A DNA stretch of 64,000 nucleotides from Camillea tinctor (taxonomy: Eukaryota > Ascomycota > Sordariomycetes > Xylariales > Xylariaceae), in NCBI GenBank assembly GCA_022578605.1, contig MU394134.1:1-64000 (forward strand), read 5' to 3'. A program made the translations under genes and the position numbers. The notes beneath the pieces are model-generated. The model was given only the letters and a program-made list of their open reading frames with translations. It was not told the DNA's origin and ran no database searches. This document shows positions 12,209 to 24,951 of the stretch, one piece after another. Each line of letters begins with the position of its first letter. Within the stretch, counting starts at the first letter, position 1.

Positions 12209-13306
12209 CTACTCTATCCGATGCTCAATGACCACCTTCCCAAACCCCGTCCTCCCCTCCGCCACGCCCTTCACCAGCTCCAGCGCCTCCTCCGCACCCA
12301 CCCTCTCAACCCTCACCTCCGGCAGCCTAAACCCGCCTTCCGCCTCCCCCTCCGCGCGATAATTCCCCACCGCCCACCGCAGCGCCTCCCACGCGCGCCA
12401 ATGCGGCTCCGGCTTGGGCGGGACCACGATCTCCCTGGCCTCCGGGCCGGGGAGCCGTATGTGGAACGGCCGATGCTGCAGCGCGAGCGGCAGCCGGAAC
12501 CGCGCGTCCGGCTGGAACGTCGCGGACACCAGCACCGTCTTCTCCGGGTCATCCGGGTCGTCCGCGCACTGCGCGACCGGGCCCGCAGCCGCGCCCACGG
12601 CGTCGAGCGCGTGCGCGAGAGGCAACCCGCTCGCCGCCACCGCCGAGCGTATATCCTGCACCACGCTGGGGGACCGGTAGTCGAAGGCGGCGGTGGCGCC
12701 GAGGCGCCGCAGCAGCGCGTGCCGCGACGGCGAAGCGGTCGCGAGGATGGGGAACCAGAGCTGGCTCGCGGCGGCGAACTGCAGCGCGCAGAGACCGACG
12801 CTGGAGGCGGCGCCCCAGATGAGGAGGGGTTTGGGGGTAGATGGTGGTGAGGATGAGGGCGCGGCAGTGGGTAGGGGCGTGCCGAACAGGTTGTAGATGG
12901 CGTCCGCGGCGGTCATGGCGACGGTGGTGAGGGCCGCGGCGTGGGGGCGGGGCAGCGCGGCTTCGGGCACGGCGAAGCACATGTCCTCGGGGCAGCAGAG
13001 GAAGGGCTGGTGGGTGCCGTGGCGGGGGGACCGCCCCATCGACGTGGGCGTGTACCCGGCGACGGTGTCGCCTACGGAGAATTTGCCAGAGCCCTTCGGC
13101 GGCGTGCGCACGACGCAGCCGCAGAAGTCGTACCCCAGTACCGTGTCGACGATGCCGAGGTGCGTGGCGTGCTTGACGTCGGCGGGGTTGATGCCGGAGT
13201 ATTGCACCTCGATGAGGAGCTCGTTGTCCGCCGGTTCGTGGGTCCCGGCCGGACGAACGGCGAACTGCGAGTTCGCGTCGACGTACAGGGCTTTATCACG
13301 CTCCAT
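12209..13306 (-). CDS. MDR-family zinc-independent oxidoreductase, trans-enoyl-reductase-like
   Basis: An intronless gene of 365 residues, the usual length for medium-chain dehydrogenase/reductases. Residues 1-130 form a GroES-like domain (SGINPADVKHA at about 37-47, GYDFCGCV at about 58-65). Residues 160-180 carry the Rossmann nucleotide-binding motif LLIWGAASSVG, expected to bind NADPH. Zinc-ligand cysteines of true alcohol dehydrogenases are missing. This pattern matches the fungal group of quinone-oxidoreductase-like proteins and trans-acting enoyl reductases (LovC type). Those partner polyketide synthases, but no synthase lies in this window, so the natural substrate cannot be named. The C-terminus (FGKVVIEH) is typical and complete. 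The gene is far richer in GC than the flanking DNA, especially at third positions. A TATA-like element lies about 105 bp upstream. Confidence 0.85.
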   Translation of the reverse strand: MERDKALYVDANSQFAVRPAGTHEPADNELLIEVQYSGINPADVKHATHLGIVDTVLGYDFCGCVVRTPPKGSGKFSVGDTVAGYTPTSMGRSPRHGTHQPFLCCPEDMCFAVPEAALPRPHAAALTTVAMTAADAIYNLFGTPLPTAAPSSSPPSTPKPLLIWGAASSVGLCALQFAAASQLWFPILATASPSRHALLRRLGATAAFDYRSPSVVQDIRSAVAASGLPLAHALDAVGAAAGPVAQCADDPDDPEKTVLVSATFQPDARFRLPLALQHRPFHIRLPGPEAREIVVPPKPEPHWRAWEALRWAVGNYRAEGEAEGGFRLPEVRVERVGAEEALELVKGVAEGRTGFGKVVIEHRIE

Positions 13307-14247
13307 CCTGATTCCTGATAACCTAGGGGTTGTTGTCCTTGGAGTTTGCTATAGGTGATCTATGTAAGTAGAGTTGTATATACCTGCTGCTTTTCCCTTG
13401 CATCAATTCGTATATTTATATAAACTCCAAGAAACTATATAACTGAAGATCCCAAAACTCCTCATGATGCTATTATGTTGCATCCCCCTTTCTCATCCCG
13501 CTTAGTAATAGGATCGTATGTATGTATGTTGGTGTTTGAGTTATAGTGTAAGTCTGTCCCGCCAGCTCCGGTGTTTAACATGTGCAGGGGACTTTACCTT
13601 GTTTTTGCTTACAAGACTTCTTCTCATATGCGCGGTTCAAACGCTAAGTTGGGTTGGAGGCTTGGAGTTACGATTCGCTATTATTGAGGGCAGACTATCA
13701 TCCTAAGGGTATGGAGAACTAGAACCGGCAGTCAGGCACGGACTTTCTTGCTAATCAGTAATCCGAATGCCCGATCTTGTTTTATTCTTTAGATTTTTTG
13801 AGTTTTTTTTTTTCTGGAATACATATCTAGCCTAGGTATTAGACGAAAGGTCACGAATCGCAACTTGCAACTAGAACCTCTCTTGTTGTATATCTGGAGA
13901 TGTGTAAGTGAGAAATAGAGATTGGCGGGGTGAACATGCGCGACAAGGTACGTACCTTAAGCACTAACCTAGATTAGCCACTTCCACTTTGGGAACAGGT
14001 TGGTGTAATCCATTCCTCATTCCTCCGCATAGAGTACAAGCCACACCTCCTTCCAATTGACCTGAGGCTGGTGCAATCTGTTGAGAAGGCTAAGTACCTA
14101 GGTACTTAGTGAGTGTTGGCAACTTTCATCCCTTTTTCATCCCCTTTTCATCCGCCTACCATTCATCTGTCTACGTTACATGATGAACTCTTTATAATCA
14201 AAAATTATTCTCGCCTTTTTCTTTTAGTTTTCTTCATCTTCTTTAAA
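13307..14247. other. Divergent intergenic region between the MDR gene and gpi18
   Basis: A 941-bp region shared by two outward-facing genes. It contains the MDR TATA-like element, a palindrome at 14094-14105 (GTACCTAGGTAC), and a pyrimidine-rich stretch before the gpi18 start. No gene is seen in it. Confidence 0.6.
13411..13426 (-). promoter_or_regulatory. TATA-like element upstream of the MDR gene
   Basis: On the minus strand the sequence reads GTTTATATAAATATA, about 105-120 bp before the start codon at 13306. Position and composition fit a core promoter TATA box. No transcript evidence is available. Confidence 0.45.
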
Positions 14248-15675
14248 ATGCCTGTAGACTATTTTAAAAATCCAGTACGGACGTTAATCGGCTCCTTTTT
14301 CGCATGGAAAGCCTTGCTGTTTACTATTGCAATTGGCAGTGGTATCGGCACAGCATATGACACCTCCACCACGTTGATGTCGGCTGAGAGGTCCTCGCCA
14401 CGTGAATCGCTCTTCGACTTGGCTGCGCGATTGACCAGATGGGATGCCATATACTATGTACAGGCTTCCCGCCGGGGGTATCTCTACGAGCAAGAATGGG
14501 CCTTCGGTAGTGGACTGCCAACGGTCATCTCCTTTTTTACCAAGCGTATGTTCTTTTATGGTCATTGAGGCATGCCTCAGCTTCTCCGGTTCCATTGTGT
14601 TCCTTAGCTAACACGATTACATACTCAGTGATTAAAAGCTTTGGGGTCGAATCTGATGGCTCAGTTGAGCCTTTGGTTGGAATTTTCGTGGCCAATGCGT
14701 CTCATCTCTTGTCAGTTCTGGTCTTGTACCAGCTGGGTCTAGTTGTCTGGAAGAGCCCTCGGTTGTCGTTCACAGCAGCTCTCCTCCATGTGCTGTCTCC
14801 AGCTGGCATGTTCCTCTCGGCACCATACTCTGAGAGCACCTTTTCTTTCTTGTCTTTCATGGGTTACCTTTTCTTCTGCAAGGCTATACTTAGCGAAAAG
14901 CGCACGGTTGCTCATGATGTGAGCCTGGTGGCATCCGGTATGTGGTTTGGATTTGCTGCCACATTCCGTAGCAATGGTATACTTAATGGCATCTTATTTG
15001 CGGTCGAGCTTCTCCGGGAACTTTCGGTCGCACCTACATTTACAAGCATTCGCAGACGTTTCGTCTTGATCGTGGCGGGTTCAGCTATCGCTGTCGGATT
15101 TGTACTTCCGCAGATTGCTGCCTATCAAACGTTTTGCTCCAGCGACTCTATTGTTAGCACAAGGCCGTGGTGTGCAAGCTCACTACCTAGCATATACTCA
15201 TTCGTTCAGGAACATTATTGGTAAGTACGAGCCAAGGCCCCCAACCTTACACGGCGTTGTTAATACAGATATTAGGAATGTCGGTTTTCTTCGCTATTGG
15301 ACGCCAGGAAATATTCCCCTATTCCTTCTTGCCGCCCCTATGATATATATCTTAATGAAGTCAGGGTTAGAAATAATTAGAAGACCCTACATCCCTATCC
15401 CAGAGAAAGCAAACTCAGAGACACCGCCAAATCGCGCCGCAACACTTCGGTCGATGGCCGCTTCCCAAATTGTGTTAACCGCTTTAGCCATCACAAACTA
15501 TCATATTCAAATCATAACCAGGATTTCCTCCGGGTACCCATCATGGTACTGGTGGCTGGCCGGCCTCCTTGGAAATAATAGTACTTCTCGGTTAGGCGGA
15601 AATATTGTCATATTCATGATCATGTATGCAGGCATCCAAGGAGCTTTGTTCGCTTCCTTCCTCCCACCCGCATAG
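14248..15675 (+). CDS. gpi18: GPI mannosyltransferase 2 (Gpi18/PIG-V)
   Basis: This enzyme adds the second mannose to the glycosylphosphatidylinositol precursor on the lumenal side of the ER. Three exons are 14248-14545, 14629-15220 and 15276-15675, giving 429 residues. The first intron has donor GTATGT and acceptor ACTCAG. The second has donor GTAAGT; using the ATTAG acceptor at 15275, rather than the ACAG seven bases upstream, avoids a stop and rebuilds the family run HYWNVGFLRYW. The PIG-V signature TRWDAIYYVQASRRGY lies at about residues 63-78, followed by EQEWAFG. Many hydrophobic segments follow, fitting a multi-pass ER membrane protein, with SPAGMFLSAPYSES and PSIYSFVQEHYW in family order. 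The first in-frame ATG is used as the start. Length is normal for the fungal family. Confidence 0.93.
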
Positions 15676-16325
15676 GCTTCAACTCTACGATACAAAACCA
15701 TGCCCATCAAAGGCGGCTGTCGTTGTACTGGATATATAAGCCATGCTGCCCCCTATTTAGATTCACAATGTGTTTTGTCCTCTTTAAGATAGGTCTCCCA
15801 TAAATCAGAGTAGATACCGGTCTTGCCAGAATTCATCAAAGGGGTCTTCACGGTAATATGGTCCCTACCATAGTACTCAAACGGTAGCAAACTTCTGCTC
15901 AAAGCAACAATCAAAGCGACGTGACTTCGGCAGGTGCAACGCAATGCAGTCCAGACAATAATACTTCATTAGAAATCCTGTATTTTGCTGAATTCATCTA
16001 GACAAAGCAGGGTACCAGCAGAAAGGCTCCATGAATCCTATGCTGTCTTGGATATTTTAGCAATTAACAATCTCCTCTGAATATTGAGTAGCCTATTCGA
16101 ATTTCCCATATAAGAAGCATCTTTTCCCATAAATGCCAGATTATCTTAGTAGTAAGAATACTCGATAGAATACAAATAACCAGTCGCTATACCGCTTGCG
16201 CATTGCATGCATCCTTGTACAGTTGTATATGTATTGCACTATCACGGTACCACTAGGCAAAGCCCAGACTTTAGGTTTATATGCTCATTCGCACTCGAGT
16301 TGGTGCAAAACTAAAGTATTAGGAG
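15676..16325. other. Short intergenic region, gpi18 to YTH gene
   Basis: This holds the 3' flank of gpi18 and the promoter of the next gene, both on the plus strand. An in-frame TAG at 16320 closes the frame just upstream of the YTH gene start. No other feature is seen. Confidence 0.6.
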
Positions 16326-19034
16326 ATGTTGCCCGGCAACATGTCAACTCGGTTAGAAGCTAGCAACTTGAAAGAAAGGGAGCTAGAACTAAAAGACTTC
16401 CTCAGGAAAATATCACAACGAAAGTCCCAAACACATACAGACCCTGCAGCTACCAGTCCATCTACGAGCAAGACGGCAGCAACGTGTGAATTGGCATCTA
16501 CTAAAAGACCTGAAGAATCGAACAGAACACAAACCGGGACATGCTTCCCCCAAAGCAAGAACCACGATAAAACTGTGAATTCTGATCCGGGCACGGGTTT
16601 GACAGTGCTCAAGACTACAAGTACACCGGTACAGCAGAATACACCTAAGCACAGAGAAGCCAGTGACTCTTCTCGCAGAGACTCTTCTCGCCCAGAAGGC
16701 CATCAACAGTGCGTAGCTAACAGCATAGCAAAGAGTAACAAAGGTACTTCTCACGACTATTCCAAATCGAAAGAGGGACCCTCGGCGCACCTACCTTCTA
16801 CTTGTTCAATTCTTCCTCAAAATACACCCCATAGTAACAGGAATTATCACACACAATTCTCCCAAGCAACCAGTGCACCTGCACCTCTTCACTTTACAAC
16901 ATCAGACGAGAGGATTTATTTAGTAAATACTGCACTCCAACGCCTACAACAAGGTAACATAATTTCTGACATTATAATTTTTTTCCTCTCAATTTTGTGC
17001 TAATGACGCCGACCTTCCCAGCTCACCCACGTCTTACTTCCACGATGGCCGACTCTCGTGGAGATAGGACCGCCTCAGGCAACCCCATCTCTCTGGATGA
17101 CCCTACTACCTTCTCTCCTCATCCCGAGAATCAAGATGTCGACCTTGATCTCATACAATGTACTTCTTCTTCTCCAAGTTCTGCCTACACTGACAATGGT
17201 TTACCCCTCCAAGGCTTGCAGCTTACCACTAGCCCTATTCTTCCCCCCTCCCCTATCAACCATCAGCTCTCCATCCAAGACACTAGTTCCTCGGAATCCC
17301 AACAAGAAAAAGAGAAAATGCCATCTCCTCAGAAGGATCACATGAATCAACCAGCCATGAATCCCTCGGATAATCTGCGCAGGACTGCTCTTGCCAACAG
17401 CCAACATCATCCCTTGGGTACCATTGCTACTCGCAGTCGATATGGCCATCTACTTACTTTCGACCTGACATCTGGCATGCATGCTTATCCTGACATGGCC
17501 GAGGACCTGCATGACTGGTTGGAGCTCACTGGATGGCATGATGTTCCTTATCGCATCCGGGAGATTAATCGGTACCGCGAACTCGAGGCCCTCGAGAAGC
17601 AACAGGCCACTATTCAGAACAAGAAAGAAGAGCTCTTGCGCTCTTATCAACGTGATCGTACTGACCTTCGAGGAGACCCCAAGACAGTTGACCCTCCCAT
17701 GATGCTTGCCACTTACAATTCGTCCCTAGGCCAACACCGCCATGTACTCCAAGGTATCGGCATGACCGGGGCCGGCTACGGCACACCTACTCGACCTAAC
17801 AATTCTCATGGTGTAAAAGACCGGAAGGGAGAGGATGAACGTGTGGGTTCGTCTAAGCTGCCTCTCCTCCATCAACCTACCATGTCTCGATCTAGTCGTG
17901 ACCGCTCGGCTTCACCTTTCCCGAAGTATGACCAACGCGACTATGATGCTTATCGCAAGAGAGACTCCTCCCGAACCAGAGCTGAGGAACGAAACCGATC
18001 AAGTCCTGCTTCTAGCGGGCCTTCCCGTCGACCATATGAGGTCCGCGTTCCTCCTCGACGAGAGGGCCGCAGTAGTGCAAGACGCCCGGATGTTACTGCA
18101 GAGCATCGTCAGCACTCGGAGGATACCGAGGACTGGGACAAGGCAAGAAGACGTGACAGAGATGACTTGGTGCCCAAGCGAGACCTCGAGCGGGAGCATA
18201 TGAGCATCGGCTACTACAAGGAAATTGATCTTGGTCAACCCGGTGGTAAGTGCAAAACCAAACCAACACAACACAAAAGAAAGAACTGTGAACGAAAGGG
18301 AAAAAAAATATAAGAGAGAGAAACATCTATACATTCCCCTACAACGATGGATAATAATGACGATGATGATATGAAACAATGACTCTTTAACACTTTTTTT
18401 TTTTTTACTTGTAGAAACCCGCTTCTTCGTCATGAAGTCCTACAACCTAGCCAACATCTACGACTGCCAGGACGAAGGCCTCTGGGCTACGCAGATCTCC
18501 AACGAACCCATTCTCCGACAGGCATTCAACGAGGCCAAGAACGTGATCCTCTTCTTCTCCGCGAACAGGTCTCACGCCTTTATGGGATACGTACGTACCT
18601 TCCTCTCTTCCCCTATCCCCTCCCCTTTCCCCCTTTCCCCCTTTCTTCTATATCTCCTCATCGACTAACTAAACTCCTCTCTTTCCTCCCCCTTATAGGC
18701 GAAAATGACGAGCCTCCCATCTACATCGACCCCGCGCCCTCGCTGGTGGCGCTCGATCAACTGGCCCATCACGGCGCCCTTCCGCGTGCAGTGGGGCACC
18801 AAGCAGCACTGCGCCGACGCGCACATGCGACACCTGCGCAACGCGCTCAACGGCGACCTGTCCATCACGCGGTGCCGCGACGGCCAGGAGATTGCCGAGG
18901 AAGCTGGCCGCGAGATGGTGAACATTATGCAGGAGCGCGCGCGTGTCGAGAGAGAGAAGCTGGTGCGTATCGAGAGGGAGAAGCTGGGCGATCTGAGTGG
19001 CGGTGATGGTCGAGCCCGAACTGAACTGAACTAA
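16326..19034 (+). CDS. YTH-domain RNA-binding protein (m6A-reader type)
   Basis: YTH proteins bind N6-methyladenosine or specific motifs in RNA; fission yeast Mmi1 removes meiotic transcripts this way. Four exons are 16326-16953, 17022-18245, 18415-18590 and 18699-19034, giving 787 residues, with every junction in frame. Residues 1-600 are mostly disordered and Ser/Arg/Pro-rich. They include a conserved-looking island at about 375-425 (DLHDWLELTGWHDVPYR, then a charged helix). The YTH domain spans about 618-735: TRFFVMKSYN, GLWATQ (W641, expected cage tryptophan), NVILFFSANRS, GYAKMTS, PFRVQW, CRDGQEI. A second cage tryptophan is probably among W692, W693 and W698. The start could instead be the second ATG at 16341; an in-frame stop at 16320 excludes extension upstream. 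The last intron splits the domain at GY|AKM. Nuclear localisation is inferred, not shown. Confidence 0.92.
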
Positions 19035-20439
19035 ACTCGACCCGGCTCGACTCGGTACAGACATGGCATCTGTCTTTTTTTCTTCTTTTCTTTTCCTCTT
19101 CCAAGTTTCTTGCCCGATATTCGTTTGTCTGCTTCAACACGTTGTTTGTCTTTGTTTCCTCCCCTTTTCCTTTTCCATTTTTTCCTTTCTTCTGCTCAAC
19201 TTTTCTTCTACATGACACAAGACCACAAGCCTCCCAAAATTGGACTGGACATCTCTACCCGGTCACACACAACACGGCTTACAAGTATACGACAACTTTA
19301 ATTACTACTTCGTCGACACTTCTTGCCTATGTTCTGGTTCTATATCAGATAGGCAAGCACACTACGAACTGATTTTTCTTTTCCTTTGTTTCTTTCTTTC
19401 TTTCTTTCTTTTTTTTCCTTTGTCAACCACATTCTCTTTTTCGTTTTTCGTTTCTCGTTTCTGATTTTTCTTGTTTCTGGACTCCGGTGGATGATACTGT
19501 CTACTCTCTCACTTCGATGATGAAGAGAACAGAACTATCCGAGTTCTTTGGCTTGTGATGACGGCCTGGATTGTGGCAGACGGATGGCTGGACGGATGCA
19601 GGGTGATGCGGGCGGCATGGCGTGATCCGTGGCTAGCTGACTAGGTTAGTTGACTGGCTGGATGGCTTTCATCACCTCACCTACCTAGACGCCGGCCCTC
19701 GGAAGCCACTCTCCCTTCTTCCTGCGTCGTTGGGTTTCCCGGTTCCTCTTGCTTCCGCGCACAGAAAACCGACCCCACACCGCCGTCGCAACACAGGTAG
19801 CGTGCGTGGCTGGTGTTATCTAATAATGGCAAAGGAAAAGGAGCTGGATCCAGATGGCTGGCTGGGCAGTTACGGCTGGGGACGGCAACAGGACGGTAAT
19901 GACGATGATGTGATCATGGCATCATGGGGCGGACATCTAATTCAAGGTACTCGTGAGTCGACTTGGTGATCATGATCCTGCGGATCTGGCGTTCCGGAGG
20001 GTGTAACGACGACGACGATGGCATCACGGATTTCTTTCAATTGCTACTCTCAATTGCTACTACTTCTTAATACTCTGCGTACACTACCTAGGTAGACCCA
20101 TAATAATAGGAGGTTTCTCTTTTTCTCTACCTTTTTTCTTTTTACCTAATTTTTCACCAAGACTTTCATTTTCTCGATATTTGTCTGTACCGAGGTTACT
20201 GAAGATCGTATGGCTCCAATGCCAATGTTCAACCAAGCCCAGGGTCTTTGCTCGCGCGCGCTCAAGTCGAATAAACCTGTGAGGTATCATCCGGCCAATG
20301 GGCCGGCATGACAGTAAAGTGTTTACATCCGGCTGTAGGGAGGCCCGAGCATTTTTCTGCTTTTTTTTTTTAATGCCTATCAACCGCCGAGGATGCATAT
20401 GATCCTGGGGAAGAAAAGAAACAGTTATTGCATACACAT

Positions 20440-20495
20440 GCATCTCTACCTACCTACGTACCTACCTACATACGTACCTACCTACATATGTACTT
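20440..20495. repeat. CTAC/GTAC tetranucleotide repeat
   Basis: An imperfect run of CTAC, GTAC and CATA tetranucleotides, part of the TACCTA-type simple sequence that recurs between genes in this window. Confidence 0.7.
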
Positions 20496-22092
20496 ATATA
20501 TTTACGATGATTTGCTCGATACTGTCTTATATTTTCCTCCGGTATAGACCGGGTGGTTTATAACACCGGCGTTGTATGTAGCACTCTCTTGGTCGCCACG
20601 GCCCGATTATACATACAGACATATATGTCCGCATTGCTAACCAGGCCAAGCCGGTCCCTCTAAACTAGGTCGTAGATTAGGTTAGGACAGATATATTTGT
20701 AAGTTATTATATTCTCTAGGAGCATTGCAGAGAGGTTCGCGAGGTGAAAGTGTGGGTAAAAAGCATTGACGAAATGACAGAACCTCGCTTCCTGTTCAAT
20801 CCCTTGTCTCGTCTCGCCTCGCATCGTCTCGTCTCGTCTTTCCCCTCCTTCCTTCTTCTAACCTCCCACCCTTCCTCGCATACAGATATACCCGCAGTTA
20901 GACCGTCTCTTGGTCTGGAGAAAAGCGCCCGCTAGGGAGGAACTGATAGATTGGTTCCTTTTCCTGCGCTTAGGGTAGGGACAACTGGGTCCTTCGTGGG
21001 GATCCGGGGGATAGGCTGGTAAGTTTATTGGGGGAAGTGAGGGGGAGGTTGGCTTTATTCTGGACTAGCGTAGTTGTCGGCTTGACGATGTTCATGCGAA
21101 TGCTTTGACGTCGGTATGTTTGAAGTGATGTGATGATGCTACAAGAGGGGTGGTTGGGAGGGGGGAAGGAGGAGACGAGGATGAATGAACGGAGGCAAAT
21201 TACTGCAAATTTAGTAACAGATAGACAGGTCACGATAGATGCATTATTCCAATAGATAAAGAGACTATCGCTACGATATTTACCTGATTATCAGTTGTGC
21301 CTCCCCACTATCGTGGGCTAAATGAGATAAAAGTAAATAAAGCGACTCCACGCAGAGGGGCAGAGGAAAAGCCTGAACGAGCAAATACCCACCTACGTAC
21401 GTATGTAATAGTATGATGGAGGCATTTTCTACACTACACTATTCCGTACTACATAGTACACTACAATAGATACGTAGCCATCAACACTGATGGGAGTCAC
21501 CTGATGTATCCGTGGACCGAAGTGTCGTTCATGTTTATGTGCCCAAGCGTCTATGTTGTGCTCTCGTATCACGACCCGTGGGAATAGAAATCGCGGCGCA
21601 CCGTTTTCCCCCATCCTCCCCCCCCTTTTCTTTAATTCTCCTAATTGCGTGTGGGGAGGTGGCTGACGTTGATGAAAGAGACCAAAAAAAATTAGAGCAA
21701 AGAGGAGCAAAACACAAACGTCCGATCAGAACCAATCCATCATGATGGGCGGCTTGCTCGATTTTACTCTACACTAGTGTAGGGCTCAACGGAACCACCG
21801 GAACTTGTTGCTTGAAGGTTTCTGCTTATCAAAAAGGAGAAGGACGCGAAAAAAAAAGAGGAAAACGGAATGTAGCGGAGGGAGCAACAGAATGATTTAC
21901 ACTAGAGAGGGCCGGTCGATTGTTTTTCGAACGAACGAGACTTGGCGGGCTTGGCGTGTTTGTGGAGATTTAAAGATGATGAACAGGACCTATGATAGAT
22001 AGGGCATGTAGGTAGCTATAAGGGGAGGGAGGGGGGTTTGCTAGGGACGTGCAGCTCGAGGGTTTCAAGATCCTCTTGATCACCTCTTTTAT

Positions 22093-22196
22093 TTATCTCT
22101 CTGTCAGCTCTTCCCCCCTGGGTTTCCCCTTGCAGAAGACGACGTCGGGCAGGGGATCCGGGAGGTTGGTTCCACCTGTGATGTAACGGATGCTCT
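22093..22196 (-). pseudogene. Possible terminal exon or coding relic
   Basis: On the minus strand a frame ending at a TAA (22093-22095) reads as ordinary protein: SIRYITGGTNLPDPLPDVV, then FCKGKPRGEELTER. An acceptor-like CTAAAC...AAG lies directly upstream, as for a last exon. Further upstream another minus-strand frame (about 22220-22340) also reads protein-like, but I could not join them with good splice sites. I do not recognise a family. It may be a degraded gene or chance. Confidence 0.25.
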
Positions 22197-24951
22197 GCGG
22201 CTTTCGTGTTTAGTTGTAGTTGTAACTGTTTGTGTGAACGAGAGAGAAATAGGTCAACCCTAACATTGGAACGGTAATATTGAGGAGAGGGTGGGGGTCG
22301 ATATCTTCGCTGAGGCTTGAATCATCTTGGGTGTCTTGGATGGTAAGCTTATGCTTGAATTTCTAAAGAATGTCAAAATCTAATATGTCCATGCTATATT
22401 GATACCTTGAGGTTTGCCACAGCCGAGTTTTGTTCGCGCTTAGAGCTTCTTAATGCAAGTTATCCGCTGCAGAACCCTCATTTGTGTGGGGTAAAAGTTC
22501 CAGAAGTCCGAGGGAAAAACAAAACTGAGAAACCCGGCTCTAACACGCAGCAAGACGAGCTTATTGGTAGTCCGTTCGCCTTTTCGTACCCGGGTTGGTT
22601 TGCCTGGCTTCACTGGCAGAGTCTTAGCCGGGTCAATATCCCTCATGGCATGCAGCGCACGTCCAGCCTGAGCCGTTGATTCTACATACATTATGTCAGT
22701 GATTCTCCTTCCCGTAGCCATGATATAGAAGCTGAAACTTTGCCGCCCCAACGAGCTCAGGTACTCAATGACCGGGACACGTGGGCGCTCGGATTGAGCA
22801 AGTTACGTACGTATGTCTTGAGCCTTCGATATAGGAAAACAGTGACGATTCATCTGGCTTACCACTTGGTTAAGGGGAAACCACTACACTCAGTGGTCCT
22901 ATTGAAACCCTAGTACGTTGATGAAGATAACTAAGGGAGGCCCGTGAGGGCGACCATGTCCGAGCTTCTTGTGATAGAGAGTCCCGCCATGTTGGTTCTC
23001 AACGGCAGTTTAGCTATGGCTGGTGCGTAGCGAGCACAGGGAGCCTACCTTGCTTCTGCCCTCAGCTACCAAGACTGATAGCAAATCATAATCTATCATC
23101 GTAGTTCGATCGGTATGAATACTTTAGAGCAGATGCACAAGGACCCGCGGGAAAGGATCCCACTTGAATGTTGGAGATGTAGGTAGGACATGCTAGGTCA
23201 GTGAGAACCCTTAGGAGGACACTGCTAAATCACATCATTGCAATGTATTTTACTTAGCCGGGCGAGCTAAGAGGTAACCTAGAGCGAAGCTGTTTGTCGT
23301 CTGTCTCTAGTCTAAATGGTAGCGGGCACTGTTGGTTCATCAGATATGGAGTGCATCCTTATTACTTTTCCCTCTTCATGTAAGCCCCCACAGGACGAAC
23401 TAGTTAGTGGCTGGTGATCTGCCTGACTGGAATTCATTGAAGACTTCGTGGGGTGTCTGGTGGCTTAGGCCTCGTTTATTTTGGTGGGTTGATTATACAC
23501 TTTTGACTGTTGTGCAGTTCTTTTCTCTCTCCGTAACTACGAGGTTGGCAATATTGATCTCTAGATTATACTCATCTGCGTCTTAACCCGAAATATAGGA
23601 GCCTTTGGAACCGTGCAACGGTAAATCAAGTTTCTGCTCAAATGCCCAGTAAAAAGCATAGGTTAGTCGCCGTCAATGGTTATATGACCACGCCGCACGC
23701 CTCATCGTAGCATCAAACGCCGAGGGGAGCCGGGGTGTCTGTCTAGGCACGAGCTGGTCGCAATTTCAGTCGAATACCTACCTAGTTCTAGTAAGCACTA
23801 TAGGACAACATATTGATCGATACTCATACGTTAAACAAAAGCTGTCTGAAGCCCTCGTCGCAATGCGAAACTCATGATATTACTTAGGTTCCGGTGTCTC
23901 TCATTACATCGCAGTATGATGAAGGGGTCGAAGTAAGGCCTACTTACTACGGGTGGCTACCGAACCTACCCGTTCGAGGAAGACATTCATCACCTAAGGA
24001 TGTAACGCAGACGTTTCAAGTCCATATCGTCTAGGTTAAGACACCGGTAGGTGATAGGTAGTTCTGCTTGCGAATTCAGTGTCCGGTAAAGCCGAACAGC
24101 AAGCATCATTCCTGTCAACATCGGTTTCCCGCAGGGCATCCTATGTAACCTATGTAGCATAGGTTGGTGCCCGCGAAAGACGCGAGTTCGTGCTGCGTGC
24201 CTGAGAGATCGTGTCATGTTGATTGTGGGTTCGTTCCAATTGGACATTCAGCATCCTATCAGATCTATTTACCACCGCCTTGGTGATTATTAACATGCAT
24301 GCAACGAACGGAACGAGGAAACCCGGGCATCTTACCGTACAAACAGAAACCTTGGGAAATTTACCATTAATGCAGCTGTCATATAGGTGGCCAAGGCTGA
24401 TTTACCCTACCTATCATCATATTAGAGAATCCTCTCTGCCATCACGCTGGGCAATACCCATGTGGAATATCGACAGTCGTGCACACCGCAAAAAGTGATA
24501 GATCGATATCCTAGTGGACGCTTTGGCGAGTCATGCTCTGGCCTTATTCCCTACGGTCTTGTCGTTTTCTATGCACTTGATTGATGCAGATATATATAGG
24601 TTACGTTGTAGAGGCAGGCTAGGTAAGCCACATATATAAATATCCTAACCTACCTGTACCTGACTACACATTAGCGTGAGGGTTCGCTTATTCTGCATGC
24701 GTATGTACATCTATCTACTCGATCGCCCGCGTATCTAGGGCGCGAAGCGGGATAATAAATAAAGCCTCGTTTGCGTGACACATGTTGATTCATGAAGAGT
24801 GTGATGTATATTAATCCTTATTCCTTAGCCCTTCCCAGCCCGTGCTGGTGACACCGAGGCTGGCCGTCTTCAGGGGTCGAGGCTGGGCTATCAAGAAGCA
24901 CGAGCAACTCTACGCCTTTGCTCTCTCCTCAGCTCCCCCAGCTGAGACACC

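Noticed and set aside
12110..12850. A 246-codon plus-strand frame opposite the dehydrogenase gene
   Set aside because: It is an Arg/Pro-rich shadow of the GC-rich minus-strand gene, with no motifs of its own.
12209..19034. A secondary-metabolite cluster around the trans-enoyl-reductase-like gene
   Set aside because: Neighbours are Gpi18 and a YTH protein, both housekeeping; no synthase, P450 or cluster regulator is present.
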